Counted from the first letter of the stretch, positions 17,047-26,148 are shown. The stretch: 64,000 nt of DNA from JACCTU01 sp963848525 (GCA_963848525.1 CAWKDZ010000002.1:930001-994000), one strand, 5' to 3'. Notes: generated by a model from the letters alone, not told the origin. Numbers and translations: made by a program.

Positions 17047-17501
17047 AGCTCGAGCTGACGGTCAACGGCGAGGCTCGCGAGGCCGACGTCTGGGAGGGCG
17101 AGAGCCTCCTGTTCGCGCTGCGCGAGCGGCTCGGGCTGCCGGGGTCGAAGAACGCGTGCGAGCAGGGCGAGTGCGGCTCCTGCTCGGTGCTGCTCGACGG
17201 CACGCTCGTCTGCGCTTGCCTCGTGCTCGCGGCGCAGGCGCACGGACACGACGTCGTTACGGTCGAGGGCCTGAGCGAGAACGGTGAGCTCCATCGCGTC
17301 CAGGAGGCGTTCGTGGAGGCGGGCGCGGTGCAGTGCGGGTTCTGCACGCCGGGGCTCGTCGTCGCGACCGCCGACCTGCTCGCCCACAACCCGCGGCCGA
17401 GCGACGACGAGATCCGCGAGGCGCTCTCGGGCAACCTCTGCCGCTGCACCGGGTACGCGAAGATCTTCGACGCCGTCCACCTGGCCGCGGCGGCCGACTG
17501 A
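17043..17501 (+). CDS. Xanthine dehydrogenase [2Fe-2S] subunit
   Basis: A 152-residue iron-sulphur subunit of the CoxS/XdhC type. The plant-ferredoxin cluster ligands are in CEQGECGSC plus the later Cys of GTLVCAC, and the second cluster ligands in CGFCTPG and CRCTGY. It carries electrons from the molybdopterin subunit to FAD. GTG start is coupled to the stop of the FAD-subunit gene by a GTGA overlap. Length and motif spacing are normal. Confidence 0.93.
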   Translation: MKLELTVNGEAREADVWEGESLLFALRERLGLPGSKNACEQGECGSCSVLLDGTLVCACLVLAAQAHGHDVVTVEGLSENGELHRVQEAFVEAGAVQCGFCTPGLVVATADLLAHNPRPSDDEIREALSGNLCRCTGYAKIFDAVHLAAAAD

Positions 17502-17618
17502 GGAGTGATCGGCACGGAATCGGCACGGAGGCGTGACGGACGCGTGACCACTTCGCCGGGTAGCCTCGACGGCGGGAGGCGGGTGGCCCACTTCCCCTCC
17601 CCGAGGGGTGGGGCTGGC
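17502..17618 (+). other. 117-bp spacer before the molybdopterin subunit
   Basis: Between the two subunit genes lies a G/C-rich spacer with a CCCCT-cccg-AGGGG inverted repeat around 17595-17608. It is not followed by a T run, so it is a poor intrinsic terminator. An in-frame GTG at 17505 could extend the next gene through the spacer, but the extension has no resemblance to family N-termini. Confidence 0.35.
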
Positions 17619-19832
17619 GTGAGCGCTCCCGCGCGCAAGCTCGAGCTGGGGCGCGTCGGGGAGAGCGTCCGGCGCGTCGACGGGATCCCGAAGACGACGG
17701 GCGAGTTCGCCTACTCGAGCGACCTGTTCGCCGCGGGGATGCTCTGGGGTCACACGCTCCGCAGCCCGCACGCGCACGCTCGCATCGTCGAGATCGACCT
17801 CTCCGCAGCGCTCGCCTCGCCGGGCGTGCACGCGGTGCTCACGCACGCGGACGTCCCCGGCCAGAAGCACTACGGGCTCGAGTTCGCCGACCAGCCCGTG
17901 CTCGCGATCGACCGCGTGCGCTACTTCGGCGAACCGGTCGCGCTCGTCGCCGCCGAGCACCCTGAGGAGGCACGCCGCGCAGCCGAGCGGATCCGGGTCA
18001 CGTACGAGCCGCTCGAGCCGGTCGTCGACGCCGCGCGCGCGACCGCGCAGCCGCCGATCCACGGCCAACGCTGGACGCACGGCCACGGCTACCGCGAGGA
18101 CGACCGGCCGAACGTCGTCCGCCACATGGTCATCCGCCACGGCGACCCCGACACACCCGCCGCGATCACGGTCACCGGCGAATACGAGCTCGGGATCCAG
18201 GACCAGGCGTTTCTCGGCCCCGAGTCGGGTCTCGCGGTGCCCGACGGGGAAGGCGGCGTCGACATCTACGTCGCGACGCAGTGGCTCCACATCGACCGCG
18301 CGCAGGTGGCTCCCTGTCTCGGGCTCGAGGCGGAGCAGGTGCGCATCCACCTCGCCGGCGTCGGCGGCGCGTTCGGCGGGCGCGAGGACCTCTCGATCCA
18401 GATCCACGGCGCGCTGCTCGCGCTGCACACGAGCCGCCCGGTGAAGATGGTCTACAACCGCGAGGAGTCGTTCGTCGGCCACGTGCACCGACACCCCGCG
18501 CGCATCTGGGCCGAGCACCGCGCCGACCGCGACGGGAAGCTCGTCTGCGTGCGCATGCGGATCCTGCTCGACGGCGGCGCGTACGCGTCCAGTTCGACCG
18601 CCGTGACGTCGAACGCCGCGTCGTTCGCGGTCGGGCCGTACGCCGTTGCGAACGCGCTGATCGAGTCGACGTGCGTCTACACCAACAACCCGCCCTGCGG
18701 CGCGATGCGCGGCTTCGGCGCGGTGCAGACGTGCTTCGCCGCCGAGGCGCAGATGGACAAGCTCGCGCAGACGCTCGAGCTCGATCCCGTCGAGCTGCGG
18801 CTCCGGAACGCGCTCGCGCCAGGCGACCGCCTGCCGACCGGCCAGCGGATCGACGGCTCGCTGCCGGTCGCGGAGGTGATCCGCCGCGCGGCGGAGCTCG
18901 AGCCGCCCGAGCTCGAGCCGCTCCCGCGCGAGGCGATCCGGCTCCCCGGCGGCGCCGGCAACACAACGCGCGGCGAGGGCGTCAGGCGCGGCGTCGGCTT
19001 CGCGGTCGGGTTCAAGAACATCTGCTACTCGGAGGGCTTCGACGACTACACGGCCGCCCGCGTGCGGCTGCACGAGGACGGCAGCGCAGAGGTGCACTGC
19101 GCCGCGGCGGAGGTCGGGCAGGGCGTCGCCAACGTGATCGTCCAGGTCGCGCGCACGGAGCTCGACACGGACGACGTGCTGCTCGCCCCGCACACGACCG
19201 CGAGCGTCGACTCGGCCGGCTCCTCCTCGGCCTCGCGGATGACCTGGATGGCCGCGGGCGCGGTTCAGCTCGCGTGCCGCGCTGCGCTCGAGGAACGAGA
19301 GCGAACGGGCCGCGAGGTCGACGTCGAGCGCGTGTACCGCCATCCGCGCACGTCGCCGCTCGACCCCGAGACCGGCCAGACGACCGGCGAGCGCTCGCAC
19401 GTCGCGTTCGCCTGCGCCGCGATGCGCGTCGTCGCCGAGGTCGACGTCGACCTCGGGCTCACCCGCGTCGTCTGGATCGGCACTGCGCAGGACGTCGGTG
19501 CCGCGATCAACCCGCTTGCGGTCGAGGGCCAGATCGAGGGCGGCACCGCACAGGGCCTCGGCCTCGCGCTGATGGAGGAGATCCAGACGCAGGGCGGCCT
19601 GATCACCAACGCGAGCTTCACGGACTACCTGATCCCGACGACGCTCGACATGCCGCCGGTCGAGTCGGTGCTGGTCGAGGTCCCCGAGCCCGACGCGCCT
19701 TACGGCGTCAAGGGCGTCGGTGAGCCTCCCACGGTCGTCTCTACCGCGGCGATCGTGTCGGCGCTACGCGACGCCACCGGACGCGAGCTGACGCGCGTGC
19801 CCGTCCGCCCCGACGACATCGTCGGCCTCTAG
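17619..19832 (+). CDS. Xanthine dehydrogenase molybdopterin-binding subunit
   Basis: A 737-residue catalytic subunit of the xanthine oxidase family, hydroxylating hypoxanthine and xanthine to urate. The N-terminal segment VGESVRRVDGIPKTTGEFAY is standard. GVGGAFGGRED marks the molybdopterin site, PPCGAMRGFG the substrate channel, EVGQGVANV the cofactor site and GVKGVGEPPTV the catalytic glutamate. The start at GTG 17619 puts the protein at the usual N-terminus; GTG 17505 would give 775 residues. With the two upstream genes it makes the complete enzyme opposite the adenine deaminase operon. Convergent with the LCP gene, six bases apart. Confidence 0.9.
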   Translation: MSAPARKLELGRVGESVRRVDGIPKTTGEFAYSSDLFAAGMLWGHTLRSPHAHARIVEIDLSAALASPGVHAVLTHADVPGQKHYGLEFADQPVLAIDRVRYFGEPVALVAAEHPEEARRAAERIRVTYEPLEPVVDAARATAQPPIHGQRWTHGHGYREDDRPNVVRHMVIRHGDPDTPAAITVTGEYELGIQDQAFLGPESGLAVPDGEGGVDIYVATQWLHIDRAQVAPCLGLEAEQVRIHLAGVGGAFGGREDLSIQIHGALLALHTSRPVKMVYNREESFVGHVHRHPARIWAEHRADRDGKLVCVRMRILLDGGAYASSSTAVTSNAASFAVGPYAVANALIESTCVYTNNPPCGAMRGFGAVQTCFAAEAQMDKLAQTLELDPVELRLRNALAPGDRLPTGQRIDGSLPVAEVIRRAAELEPPELEPLPREAIRLPGGAGNTTRGEGVRRGVGFAVGFKNICYSEGFDDYTAARVRLHEDGSAEVHCAAAEVGQGVANVIVQVARTELDTDDVLLAPHTTASVDSAGSSSASRMTWMAAGAVQLACRAALEERERTGREVDVERVYRHPRTSPLDPETGQTTGERSHVAFACAAMRVVAEVDVDLGLTRVVWIGTAQDVGAAINPLAVEGQIEGGTAQGLGLALMEEIQTQGGLITNASFTDYLIPTTLDMPPVESVLVEVPEPDAPYGVKGVGEPPTVVSTAAIVSALRDATGRELTRVPVRPDDIVGL

Positions 19833-19838
19833 GAGGGC

Positions 19839-21278
19839 TCAGCACGTGTGCCTCACGGTGTCGATCCCGCGCTTCGGCGCGAGCTCCGGGTCGAGGATCG
19901 CCTGGCGCACCGCCGCCTGGATCCTCGGCACGTTCGGGTACGGCCAGCCGTCGAAGCGGCGACCCGCGAAGTACTCCGGGCCGAACGACTCGCTCAGTGT
20001 CAGCTGCGGATCGACCCCGCGCGCGAGCCGCGCAAGGTCGGGGACGCGGCGCAGCGGGATGTCGGTGTGCACGCTCGACTCGATCGCATCGGTGAGCGAG
20101 CCGAAGTGCCTCAGCACGGAGCCGACGTCGAGCTGCCGCGCGAGCGCGCTCAGGAAGCACCGCTGCCGCGCCATGCGGCGGTAGTCGCTCGACGCCTTGC
20201 GCGAGCGCACGTACGCGAGCGCCGTGCGCCCGCTGAAGTGGTACGTCCGCCCGGGGTAGACGTCGATGCGCGGCTTCGTCTCGCGCCAGGCGGGCCGCGT
20301 GACCTCGTCGACGAGGCGCTCCCTGACCTTGATCCGCACGCCGCCGAGCGCGTCGACGACGTCGACGAAGCCGTCGAGATCGACGAGCGCGTAGTACGTG
20401 ATGCGCAGGCCGAGCAATCGCGAGATGCCGCGCTTCAGCGCGGTCGCGCCGGGATCGCGCCCGCCGCGAAAGAGCTCGGGCCGCGCGTGCGCGAAGCGGT
20501 AGAGCCAGTTCAGCGGCTCGTGGTAGCGCCAGCGCGCGGCCAGCGGGACGCCGACGAGGTTGCGCGGGACGCCGAACAGCACGGCGCGGCCGGTGTCGCG
20601 CTGGATCGCGGCGACGATCATCGTGTCGGTGCGATGGCCGGCCTGGCGGGGCCCGCGATCGCTGCCGAGCAGGAGGATGGTGACCCACGGCGGGTAGTCG
20701 TACGTCGCCTGCTCCGTCGCGACGACTCGCGACGCGGCGGCGAGCGGCTGCTCCGTGCCGCTGAAGGGCGTCGGGTCGGGCTCGGGCGCGGCCCGCAGCG
20801 GGCGCTGCGCCGGCGGGTCGAGGTCGCGCGGCGGGCGGCCGAGGGGCGGGAACGCGAGAAACAGGCCGCGCGCGCCGAGCACGTCCTGCGGTTCTTCGTC
20901 CGCGAAGACCGACTCGAGCACGCCGTAGCCGCGCACGGCCACGTAGGCCGCTGCGACGTGCGGCAGCGCCGCAAGGGCGATCACCGCGACGAGCCCGGCG
21001 ACAGCCGCGCCCGAGGCGAGGCGCCAGGCGTCCGCGATCGCGAACAGACGGAACCCGAGCAGGGCCGCGTTCGCGACGAGTACCGCCGCCAGCAGCTCCG
21101 GCCCGACCGAGGAGAGGACGAAGTCGGTCGGCCGCGCGACGACCAGCACGACGACCGCAACGCAGAGTGCGACCCACGCCGCGAGCAGCACGAGCCCGCG
21201 GCGGCGCGCGCCGAGGTAGAGCTGGCCGGTACCCGGCGCGAGCAGCGAGAGCGTCGCCGCGACGAGCGCGCGGCTCAC
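19839..21278 (-). CDS. LytR-CpsA-Psr (LCP) family cell-wall glycopolymer ligase
   Basis: A 479-residue membrane protein. The first 120 residues hold about four hydrophobic helices (LSLLAPGTGQLYLG, GLVLLAAWVALCVAVVVL, a pair near 60-110), followed by a proline-rich linker and an extracellular LCP domain: LLLGSDRGP, RTDTMIVAAI, VPRNLVGVP with catalytic arginines, and VDLDGFVDVVDALGGV. LCP enzymes attach polymers to peptidoglycan from lipid carriers. It starts GTG with a GTGA overlap on the proline-racemase-family gene. The four-helix N-terminus is longer than the usual single anchor. Confidence 0.85.
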   Translation of the reverse strand: MSRALVAATLSLLAPGTGQLYLGARRRGLVLLAAWVALCVAVVVLVVARPTDFVLSSVGPELLAAVLVANAALLGFRLFAIADAWRLASGAAVAGLVAVIALAALPHVAAAYVAVRGYGVLESVFADEEPQDVLGARGLFLAFPPLGRPPRDLDPPAQRPLRAAPEPDPTPFSGTEQPLAAASRVVATEQATYDYPPWVTILLLGSDRGPRQAGHRTDTMIVAAIQRDTGRAVLFGVPRNLVGVPLAARWRYHEPLNWLYRFAHARPELFRGGRDPGATALKRGISRLLGLRITYYALVDLDGFVDVVDALGGVRIKVRERLVDEVTRPAWRETKPRIDVYPGRTYHFSGRTALAYVRSRKASSDYRRMARQRCFLSALARQLDVGSVLRHFGSLTDAIESSVHTDIPLRRVPDLARLARGVDPQLTLSESFGPEYFAGRRFDGWPYPNVPRIQAAVRQAILDPELAPKRGIDTVRHTC

Positions 21279-22303
21279 GGCGCGACGCCCCAGGTGTCCG
21301 GGAGCTCGTAGCCCTCGGGGAAGGGATCGGACGGGTCGACGTAGACCTGCCAGACGCCGGTGATCCAGGCGCTGCCGCGGATCGCCGGGACGATCGCCGC
21401 GCGCGTGCCCACTTGTGTCTCGGAGACGATCCGGCCCTCGAACGTCGAGCCGAGAGCGGACGCGTGCGACATCGAGTCGCCGACCTTCATCGACCCGCGC
21501 GCGTGCAGCACCGCCATCCGCGCCGAGAGCCCGGTCCCGGTCGCGGAACGGTCGAGCCGCCCGGGCGAGACGACGACGGCGTTGCGCGTGACCTCCCCCA
21601 CCCCGCGCCAGGGCTCGGCGAGCTGCACGATGCTGACGCCGGTGATCGCGTCGTTCTCGGGATGGACGCAGGGGAGCTGCTCGCGCGCGGCCGTCCGAAT
21701 TCGCTCGCCGGCGAGCGAGAGCTCGCGGGCCTCGTCCGGCTCGATCGCGAAACCGAGCGCGCGCGCGTCGGCGATCGCGTACCACATCCCGCCGTACGCG
21801 ACGTCGACCGAGAGCGTGCCGAGGCCGTCGACCTCGAGCGGGGCGTCGAGCCGCTCCGCGAACGACGGGACGTTCGTCAGCTCGACGCTCTCGCACCGTC
21901 CATCCCGGCATGCGGCGCGCACCTCGACGACGCCGCCGGGCGCCTCGAGCCGCAGCACCGTCTCCGGCTCCTGCATCTCCACCATCCCGGTCTCGAGCAG
22001 CACGGTCGCAGTGCAGATCGTGTTCGACCCGGACATTGCCGGGTACTCGGTCGGCTCCATGATGATGAACCCGGCGTCGCAGTCGTCGCGCGTCGGGGGG
22101 ACGACGAGGTTCGCGTGGCAGGCGACGCTGCCGCGCGGCTCGCGGAGCAGCAGGCGGCGCAGGCCGTCCCCCTCGCGCTGCAACGTCTGCATCTGCTCGA
22201 AGACGGTGGTACCGCGTGGAGGAAGCACGCCTCCGACCACCACGTTGCCGATCTCGCCCCCGGCGTGGCAGCCGACGACCGTGATCGCGCGGCGCGCTCG
22301 CAC
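21275..22303 (-). CDS. Proline racemase-family protein with altered catalytic residues
   Basis: A 342-residue member of the proline racemase/hydroxyproline epimerase/trans-3-hydroxyproline dehydratase family. The fold signature is present (GCHAGGEIGNVVVGG, LLLREPRGS, NLVVPPTRDDCDAGFIIMEP). The first catalytic motif, normally MCGHG, reads MSGSN, and the second, normally DRSPCGTG, reads DRSATGTG, so both acid/base cysteines are replaced (Ser and Thr). Racemase activity is therefore unlikely; a dehydratase or another lyase-type reaction is possible. A TATCGT -10 lies six bases before the GTG start. LCP follows in a GTGA overlap. Confidence 0.8.
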   Translation of the reverse strand: MRARRAITVVGCHAGGEIGNVVVGGVLPPRGTTVFEQMQTLQREGDGLRRLLLREPRGSVACHANLVVPPTRDDCDAGFIIMEPTEYPAMSGSNTICTATVLLETGMVEMQEPETVLRLEAPGGVVEVRAACRDGRCESVELTNVPSFAERLDAPLEVDGLGTLSVDVAYGGMWYAIADARALGFAIEPDEARELSLAGERIRTAAREQLPCVHPENDAITGVSIVQLAEPWRGVGEVTRNAVVVSPGRLDRSATGTGLSARMAVLHARGSMKVGDSMSHASALGSTFEGRIVSETQVGTRAAIVPAIRGSAWITGVWQVYVDPSDPFPEGYELPDTWGVAP

Positions 22304-22309
22304 GCGCCG

Positions 22310-22315
22310 ACGATA
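22310..22315 (-). promoter_or_regulatory. Leaderless -10 element (TATCGT) of the proline racemase-family gene
   Basis: On the minus strand TATCGT ends six bases before the GTG at 22303, inside the 15-bp gap after the FMN reductase gene. It indicates a promoter separate from the YceI-FMN reductase unit. Confidence 0.45.
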
Positions 22316-22318
22316 GCG

Positions 22319-22873
22319 CTAGGCCGCGACGGGCACGCGCACCGACTCGCCGACGAGCTCGGAGACGGCCTCGGCGAGCTGCCGCCGCACGTTCTCGTCC
22401 ACGAGCTCGCCACTCTTCGCAAAGCGCGTCTCCGCCAGGCCGACGGCCACCTCGCCGTCGAGCACGCGGGCGCCGGTCGCGGCGAGCACCTTGCGGAGCT
22501 CGGCCTGCGCCCAGACTGCGCCGAACACGCCGGTGCTCGCGCCGACCACAAGGACGGGCTTGTTCCGGAGCGGATTCGTCGCGAGCGGGCGGGACAGCCA
22601 GTCGATCGCGTTCTTGAGCACGCCCGGGATCGACGAGTTGTACTCGGGCGTTGCGAACAGGACGGCGTCGGCGCCGGCGACCGCATCGCGCAGCTCCGCG
22701 ACCGCGGCAGGTGCCGGCGCGACGTCGTCGTCCTGGTCGTAGGGCGGGACCGCTTTCAGTCCTGTCCAGAGCTCGAAGTCGACATCCGCCGGCATCAGCT
22801 CGTGGGCAGCCCGGAGCAGGCTCGCGTTGTGCGAGCCGCTCCGCAGGCTGCCGCTGATGCCGAGGACGCGCAT
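22319..22873 (-). CDS. NADPH-dependent FMN reductase
   Basis: A 184-residue flavodoxin-fold reductase. GISGSLRSGSHNASLLRAA at residues 5-23 is the phosphate-binding loop for FMN, and FATPEYNSSIPGVLKNAIDW near 78-97 is the family signature. It reduces FMN or quinones with NAD(P)H in the cytoplasm. The ATG follows immediately after the stop of the yceI-like gene (TAG then ATG), so both are read from the promoter upstream of yceI. Standard length. Confidence 0.9.
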   Translation of the reverse strand: MRVLGISGSLRSGSHNASLLRAAHELMPADVDFELWTGLKAVPPYDQDDDVAPAPAAVAELRDAVAGADAVLFATPEYNSSIPGVLKNAIDWLSRPLATNPLRNKPVLVVGASTGVFGAVWAQAELRKVLAATGARVLDGEVAVGLAETRFAKSGELVDENVRRQLAEAVSELVGESVRVPVAA

Positions 22874-23401
22874 CTACGCCCGCACGAGCTGGAGCTCGGC
22901 CGTGAGGGTGACGTCGTTCGCGAGCGCGGGCTCGCCGGTCGGGAGCGGGTTGTTCCAGTCCAGGCCGAACGCGGTGCGGTCGACCGTCGTCTCGAGCACG
23001 AGGCCGAAGCGCGCGTTGCCCCACGGGTCGGTAATCGGCTCACCGACCGTGCCGCGGAGCTCGACCGGACGGGTTGTGCCCTTGATCGTCAGCTCGCCGC
23101 CGATCGTGACGTCGTCGCCGCCGAGCTCGATCCGCTCCGAGCGGAAGGTCAGCTGCGGGTGCCGCTCGGCGTCGAAGAACTCCGGGCTCTGGAGGTGCGC
23201 CTCGAGGTTCGGGTCCTTGACCTGGACGCTCGAGACGTCCACGGAACCGCGAAGCTTGCCCTCCTCGACTTGGACCGCGAACGTCGTGAACGTGCCGCGG
23301 AACGTCCCGGCCATGTACTCGATGCTGAAGCCGAGCTCGGAGTGGACGGGGTCGGCCGTCCAGGTTCCGGTCGGCAGCTGCGTCTGAACCACTGTGCTCA
23401 C
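22874..23401 (-). CDS. YceI-family lipid-binding protein
   Basis: A 175-residue YceI-like beta-barrel lipocalin-type protein that binds isoprenoid or fatty-acid ligands in characterised relatives. Landmarks: GTWTADPVHSELGFSI, GTFRGTFTTF, SSVQVKDPNLEAHLQSPEFFDAERHPQLTFRS split across its middle, and NDVTLTAELQL at the end. No signal peptide, as in most actinobacterial copies. Start GTG 23401 is set by AGGAGG six bases upstream; an in-frame start at 23437 lies beyond the Shine-Dalgarno and the likely transcription start. Confidence 0.88.
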   Translation of the reverse strand: MSTVVQTQLPTGTWTADPVHSELGFSIEYMAGTFRGTFTTFAVQVEEGKLRGSVDVSSVQVKDPNLEAHLQSPEFFDAERHPQLTFRSERIELGGDDVTIGGELTIKGTTRPVELRGTVGEPITDPWGNARFGLVLETTVDRTAFGLDWNNPLPTGEPALANDVTLTAELQLVRA

Positions 23402-23440
23402 TGGATGCCTCCTGGGCAGAGAAAGTTGCGTGCGCAAGAG

Positions 23441-23468
23441 ATAGTAGCGCAGATCATTGCGCCGTCAA
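23441..23468 (-). promoter_or_regulatory. Sigma-70-type promoter for the yceI-like unit
   Basis: On the minus strand TTGACG (23468-23463), a 16-base spacer and TACTAT (23446-23441) form a near-consensus promoter. Transcription would start around 23434. An inverted repeat TTGCG-tg-CGCAA (23426-23437) lies on the start point and could be a repressor site, for example of a MarR- or TetR-type protein; that is inference. Confidence 0.65.
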
Positions 23469-23488
23469 GCATCCGGGTGAGCGGGTCG

Positions 23489-23812
23489 CTAGCTCGCGAC
23501 CCAGGAGCGCCGGACCTCGCGGGCCCGGCCGTTCAGCGCGTCCAGCAGCCCCTGCAGCTCGTCCAGGTCGGGCCGCAGCTCGTTCACCTCGCGCAGGGAT
23601 GCGGCGATCTCGGTGAGCGAGCTGGCCGGGTCGGACGAGAGGCCGACGAGCGTCTGCTCGGCACGCTCGAGCTGCGCCCCGAGCAGCAGGGAGCAGGCGA
23701 CGCCCTGCTCGCTGAGCTTCCGCAGTTCGGCCTCGGTCACGCGCTCGTCGTCGAGCACCGCGCGGAGCCGCTGCTTGAGCTCGGCGTCGAGCTGTATGGG
23801 CACGCGGGCCAT
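23489..23812 (-). CDS. Small hypothetical protein, predicted helical
   Basis: A 107-residue soluble protein I do not recognise. It is rich in charged residues and leucine, starting MARVPIQLDAELKQRLRAVLDDERVT and continuing as probable alpha-helical hairpins (residues 10-60 and 68-100). There is no signal peptide, transmembrane segment or Cys. The first 20 residues resemble an Arc/CopG-style opening (beta strand then helix), but no second helix-turn is convincing. It stands alone, upstream of the yceI-like promoter and transcribed in the same direction. Confidence 0.6.
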   Translation of the reverse strand: MARVPIQLDAELKQRLRAVLDDERVTEAELRKLSEQGVACSLLLGAQLERAEQTLVGLSSDPASSLTEIAASLREVNELRPDLDELQGLLDALNGRAREVRRSWVAS

Positions 23813-23863
23813 TATCGCGGCCGAGGCGCCTCGAGGACGCCTCGACCGCTACGACGTCTGGGC

Positions 23864-24100
23864 TCAGACGTCGGCCGACGTGTCGGCGCGGTTGTCCTTG
23901 AAAGGACAGTCCTCGTCCGACTCGACGCCCCCTCCGGAGTCGACGTTCGAGACGCCGGGGCTCGCGGGGGAGGACGGCGCGGAGCCGCCGGCGAGCGACG
24001 TGCCCGCCCAGATGGCCGCGGCCGCCAGCACGCCGGCGATCGCCAGGAACAGCGGTCGCCGGTCGAACGAGCGGGCGCGGACGTGCGTGTCTCCGTCCAT
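23864..24100 (-). CDS. Small single-pass membrane protein
   Basis: A 78-residue protein starting MDGDTHVRARSFDRRP, then one transmembrane helix (about residues 17-38, LFLAIAGVLAAAAIWAGTSL) and a Gly/Ser/Pro-rich outer tail ending EDCPFKDNRADTSADV with a single Cys. Short anchored proteins of this layout are common in actinobacteria and have no known function. It follows the dioxygenase gene on the same strand with a 43-bp gap. ATG 24100 is preferred over an upstream start because the extra 25 residues would be polar and precede the natural positive-inside region. Confidence 0.6.
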   Translation of the reverse strand: MDGDTHVRARSFDRRPLFLAIAGVLAAAAIWAGTSLAGGSAPSSPASPGVSNVDSGGGVESDEDCPFKDNRADTSADV

Positions 24101-24143
24101 CCCTGAATCAGAGCACAAGCCGCTGGGAAGCGGCTGAGAACGC

Positions 24144-24734
24144 CTACTCGAGCACGAAGTCGAAGCGGGCCGCACGGCGCTTGCCGACCCGGCGCCAGTT
24201 GCGGAGCAGGAGCTCCGGCATGTAGATCCCGTCGGTCCGGTTGCGCGCGACGCCCGGGAAATAGAGCTGTGTGGTCAGGATCGAGCCGCCCGGGCGCTGC
24301 ACCTTGACGTGGATGTGCCGCGTCCGGCCGGGGTAGAGCCCCGGCACGACGGTCGTGAGCGCAAAGCGGCCCTGCGCGTCCGTGAACTGGTGGCCGCGGA
24401 AGCGGTAGCCGCTGTTGTCGTACGCGCCGCGGGCGTCGCACTGCCAGACGTCGACCAATGCGCGCGCGACCGGGCGGCCGGTCGTGCGCAGGACGCGGCC
24501 CGTGATCGTCAGGCGCGTGCCCGCCGCGCCCGCGGGGACGATCGAGCGACGGAGCGGCGAGTTCGGCGTGAAGTACGGGCCCTCCGTCTGCGCGGGCGTC
24601 GGGTCGTCGTCGTCGGCGATCGCGGGCGTCGCCGCGAGCACCGGCTCGCCGGCCCGCGCGGCGATCACCGCGAGCGGCGGCAGCGCCAGGCCGAGCGCGA
24701 GCAGTCGCCTACGGGTGAGCTCGAGTTCGGTCAT
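24144..24734 (-). CDS. Tat-exported intradiol ring-cleavage dioxygenase-like protein
   Basis: A 196-residue protein of the intradiol (catechol/protocatechuate) dioxygenase family with a twin-arginine signal at the N-terminus (TRRRLLALGLALPPLAVIA). The catalytic domain has EGPYFTPNSPLRRSI, VDVWQCDARGAYDNSG, YRFRGHQFTDAQGRF, PGLYPGRTRHIHVKV and QLYFPG. The two Tyr and two His ferric ligands are recognisable in AYDNSGYRF and RHIHVKV. Secreted members of this family are common in actinobacteria with unclear substrates. Start ATG 24734 lies within the 3' end of the histidine kinase gene, so the two-component genes and the dioxygenase form one unit. Confidence 0.82.
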   Translation of the reverse strand: MTELELTRRRLLALGLALPPLAVIAARAGEPVLAATPAIADDDDPTPAQTEGPYFTPNSPLRRSIVPAGAAGTRLTITGRVLRTTGRPVARALVDVWQCDARGAYDNSGYRFRGHQFTDAQGRFALTTVVPGLYPGRTRHIHVKVQRPGGSILTTQLYFPGVARNRTDGIYMPELLLRNWRRVGKRRAARFDFVLE

Positions 24735-26148
24735 GTTCGGGTTCTCCTTCCGGTTCGGGTTCGGTGGTCGGCTCGGCGAGCGGAAGCGCGATCGCAAACG
24801 TGGCGCCGTTGGCGTCGGAGCGCGCGGCGACCGTGCCGCCGTGCGCCTCCGCGACCGCGGCGACGATCGAGAGCCCCAGGCCGACGCCGCCGCTCGTCCG
24901 CGCGCGCGAGGGATCGGCGCGGTAGAAGCGCTCGAAGACACGCGAAGCCACTTCCTCGTCCAGCCCCGGCCCGCTGTCGGAGACCTCGACGATCGCCTCG
25001 CCGCCGACGGGGTTCACGCGCACGCGCACGGGAGCAGTGGGCGGCGTGTGCGCGCGCACGTTGCTGAGCAGGTTGTCGACGATCTGGCGCAGGCGGTCGC
25101 GGTCGCCGCACGACCGTGACGGGCTCGGCCTCGAGGTCGATCGGCCGTTCGGGGTCGAGCGTCGCGGCGGTCTCGACCGCCTCGCGCACGACCTCGTCGA
25201 GCTCGACGGGCTCGCGCGCCAGCGGCCGGCCCTCGTCGAGCCGCGCCAGGAGCAGGAGGTCGTCGACGAGCAGCGTCATCCGCTCCGACTCGCGGCTGAT
25301 CCCGGTCATCGCGCGCTCGAGGTCGTCGGGCCGGCGGTCGGCGCCGCGCGAGAAGAGCTCCGCGTAGGCGCGCACCGCGGCGAGCGGCGTGCGCAGCTCG
25401 TGCGACGCGTCGGCGACGAAGCGCCGCAGCTTCCGCTCGGACGCGGCGCGCGCGTTGAACGCCGACTCGATCTGGCCGAGCATCGCGTTCAGCGCGAGCC
25501 CTAGCCGGCCGACCTCGGTGTTCGGCTCAGCGCGCTCGACGCGCTTGGAGAGATCGCCGGCGGCGATCCCGGCAGCGGTCGTCTCGATCGCTTCGAGCGG
25601 GCGGAGCCCGAGCTTGACGACCCAGAGCCCGAGCGCCGCGAGCGCGCCGAGCACGGCGAGCGTGACGAGCAGCTCGATCAGCAGCAGCCGGCGGAGCGTC
25701 GCGTCGACGTCCTCGAGCGAGCGCGCGACGAAGAGCGTCCCGCCCGGCTCGACCGTCGTCCGGAGGCGGTAGCGACCGCCGCCGTCCTGCGCGGGCACGG
25801 TCGAGTAGCCCTGCTCGCGCTGGTCGGGAGGTCCGGCGGCGACGGCGCCGACTCCCCGCTCGACGCGACCTGGAAGCTGCAGAGGACCTCGCCGTCGGTC
25901 GAGCGCACGTGCACGACGTCGCCCGGCTCGAGCCCGGGCGGAGGCCGGTCGCCGTGGCCACCGCACCTGCCGCGGCTGAGGTCGTGCTCCACCGCCCCGC
26001 CCGACTCCTCCAGCGACGCGTCAGTCCGGTCGAAGAGGAACGAGCGCAGCGAGGCGTACGTCGCGACGTTCGCGACGGCGAGCCCGACCGCGCCGAGCAC
26101 GATCACGCCGAGCACGAGCCGCGCGCGGAGCGAGAGCCGGCTCATCAC
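24709..26148 (-). pseudogene. Sensor histidine kinase, two compensating frameshifts
   Basis: An OmpR-partner histidine kinase of about 480 codons. N-terminal membrane helix (RLVLGVIVLGAVGLAVANV), an extracytoplasmic sensor of about 130 residues, a second helix (LLLIELLVTLAVLGALAALGLWVV), HAMP, then HisKA with ASHELRTPLAAVRAY. The frame loses one base near 25830 (between SPPDLP and DQREQGYSTV) and gains one near 25108 (between EPVTVV and GDRDRLRQIVDNLLSN). The ATP-binding domain then continues (DSGPGLDEE, GGVGLGLSIVAAVAEAHGG). The two errors cancel in length, which argues for sequencing error. ATGA overlap with its regulator gene. Confidence 0.82.

Noticed and set aside
17595..17608. CCCCT/AGGGG inverted repeat as an intrinsic terminator
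   Set aside because: No T run follows, and the genes on both sides encode subunits of one enzyme, so premature termination is unlikely.
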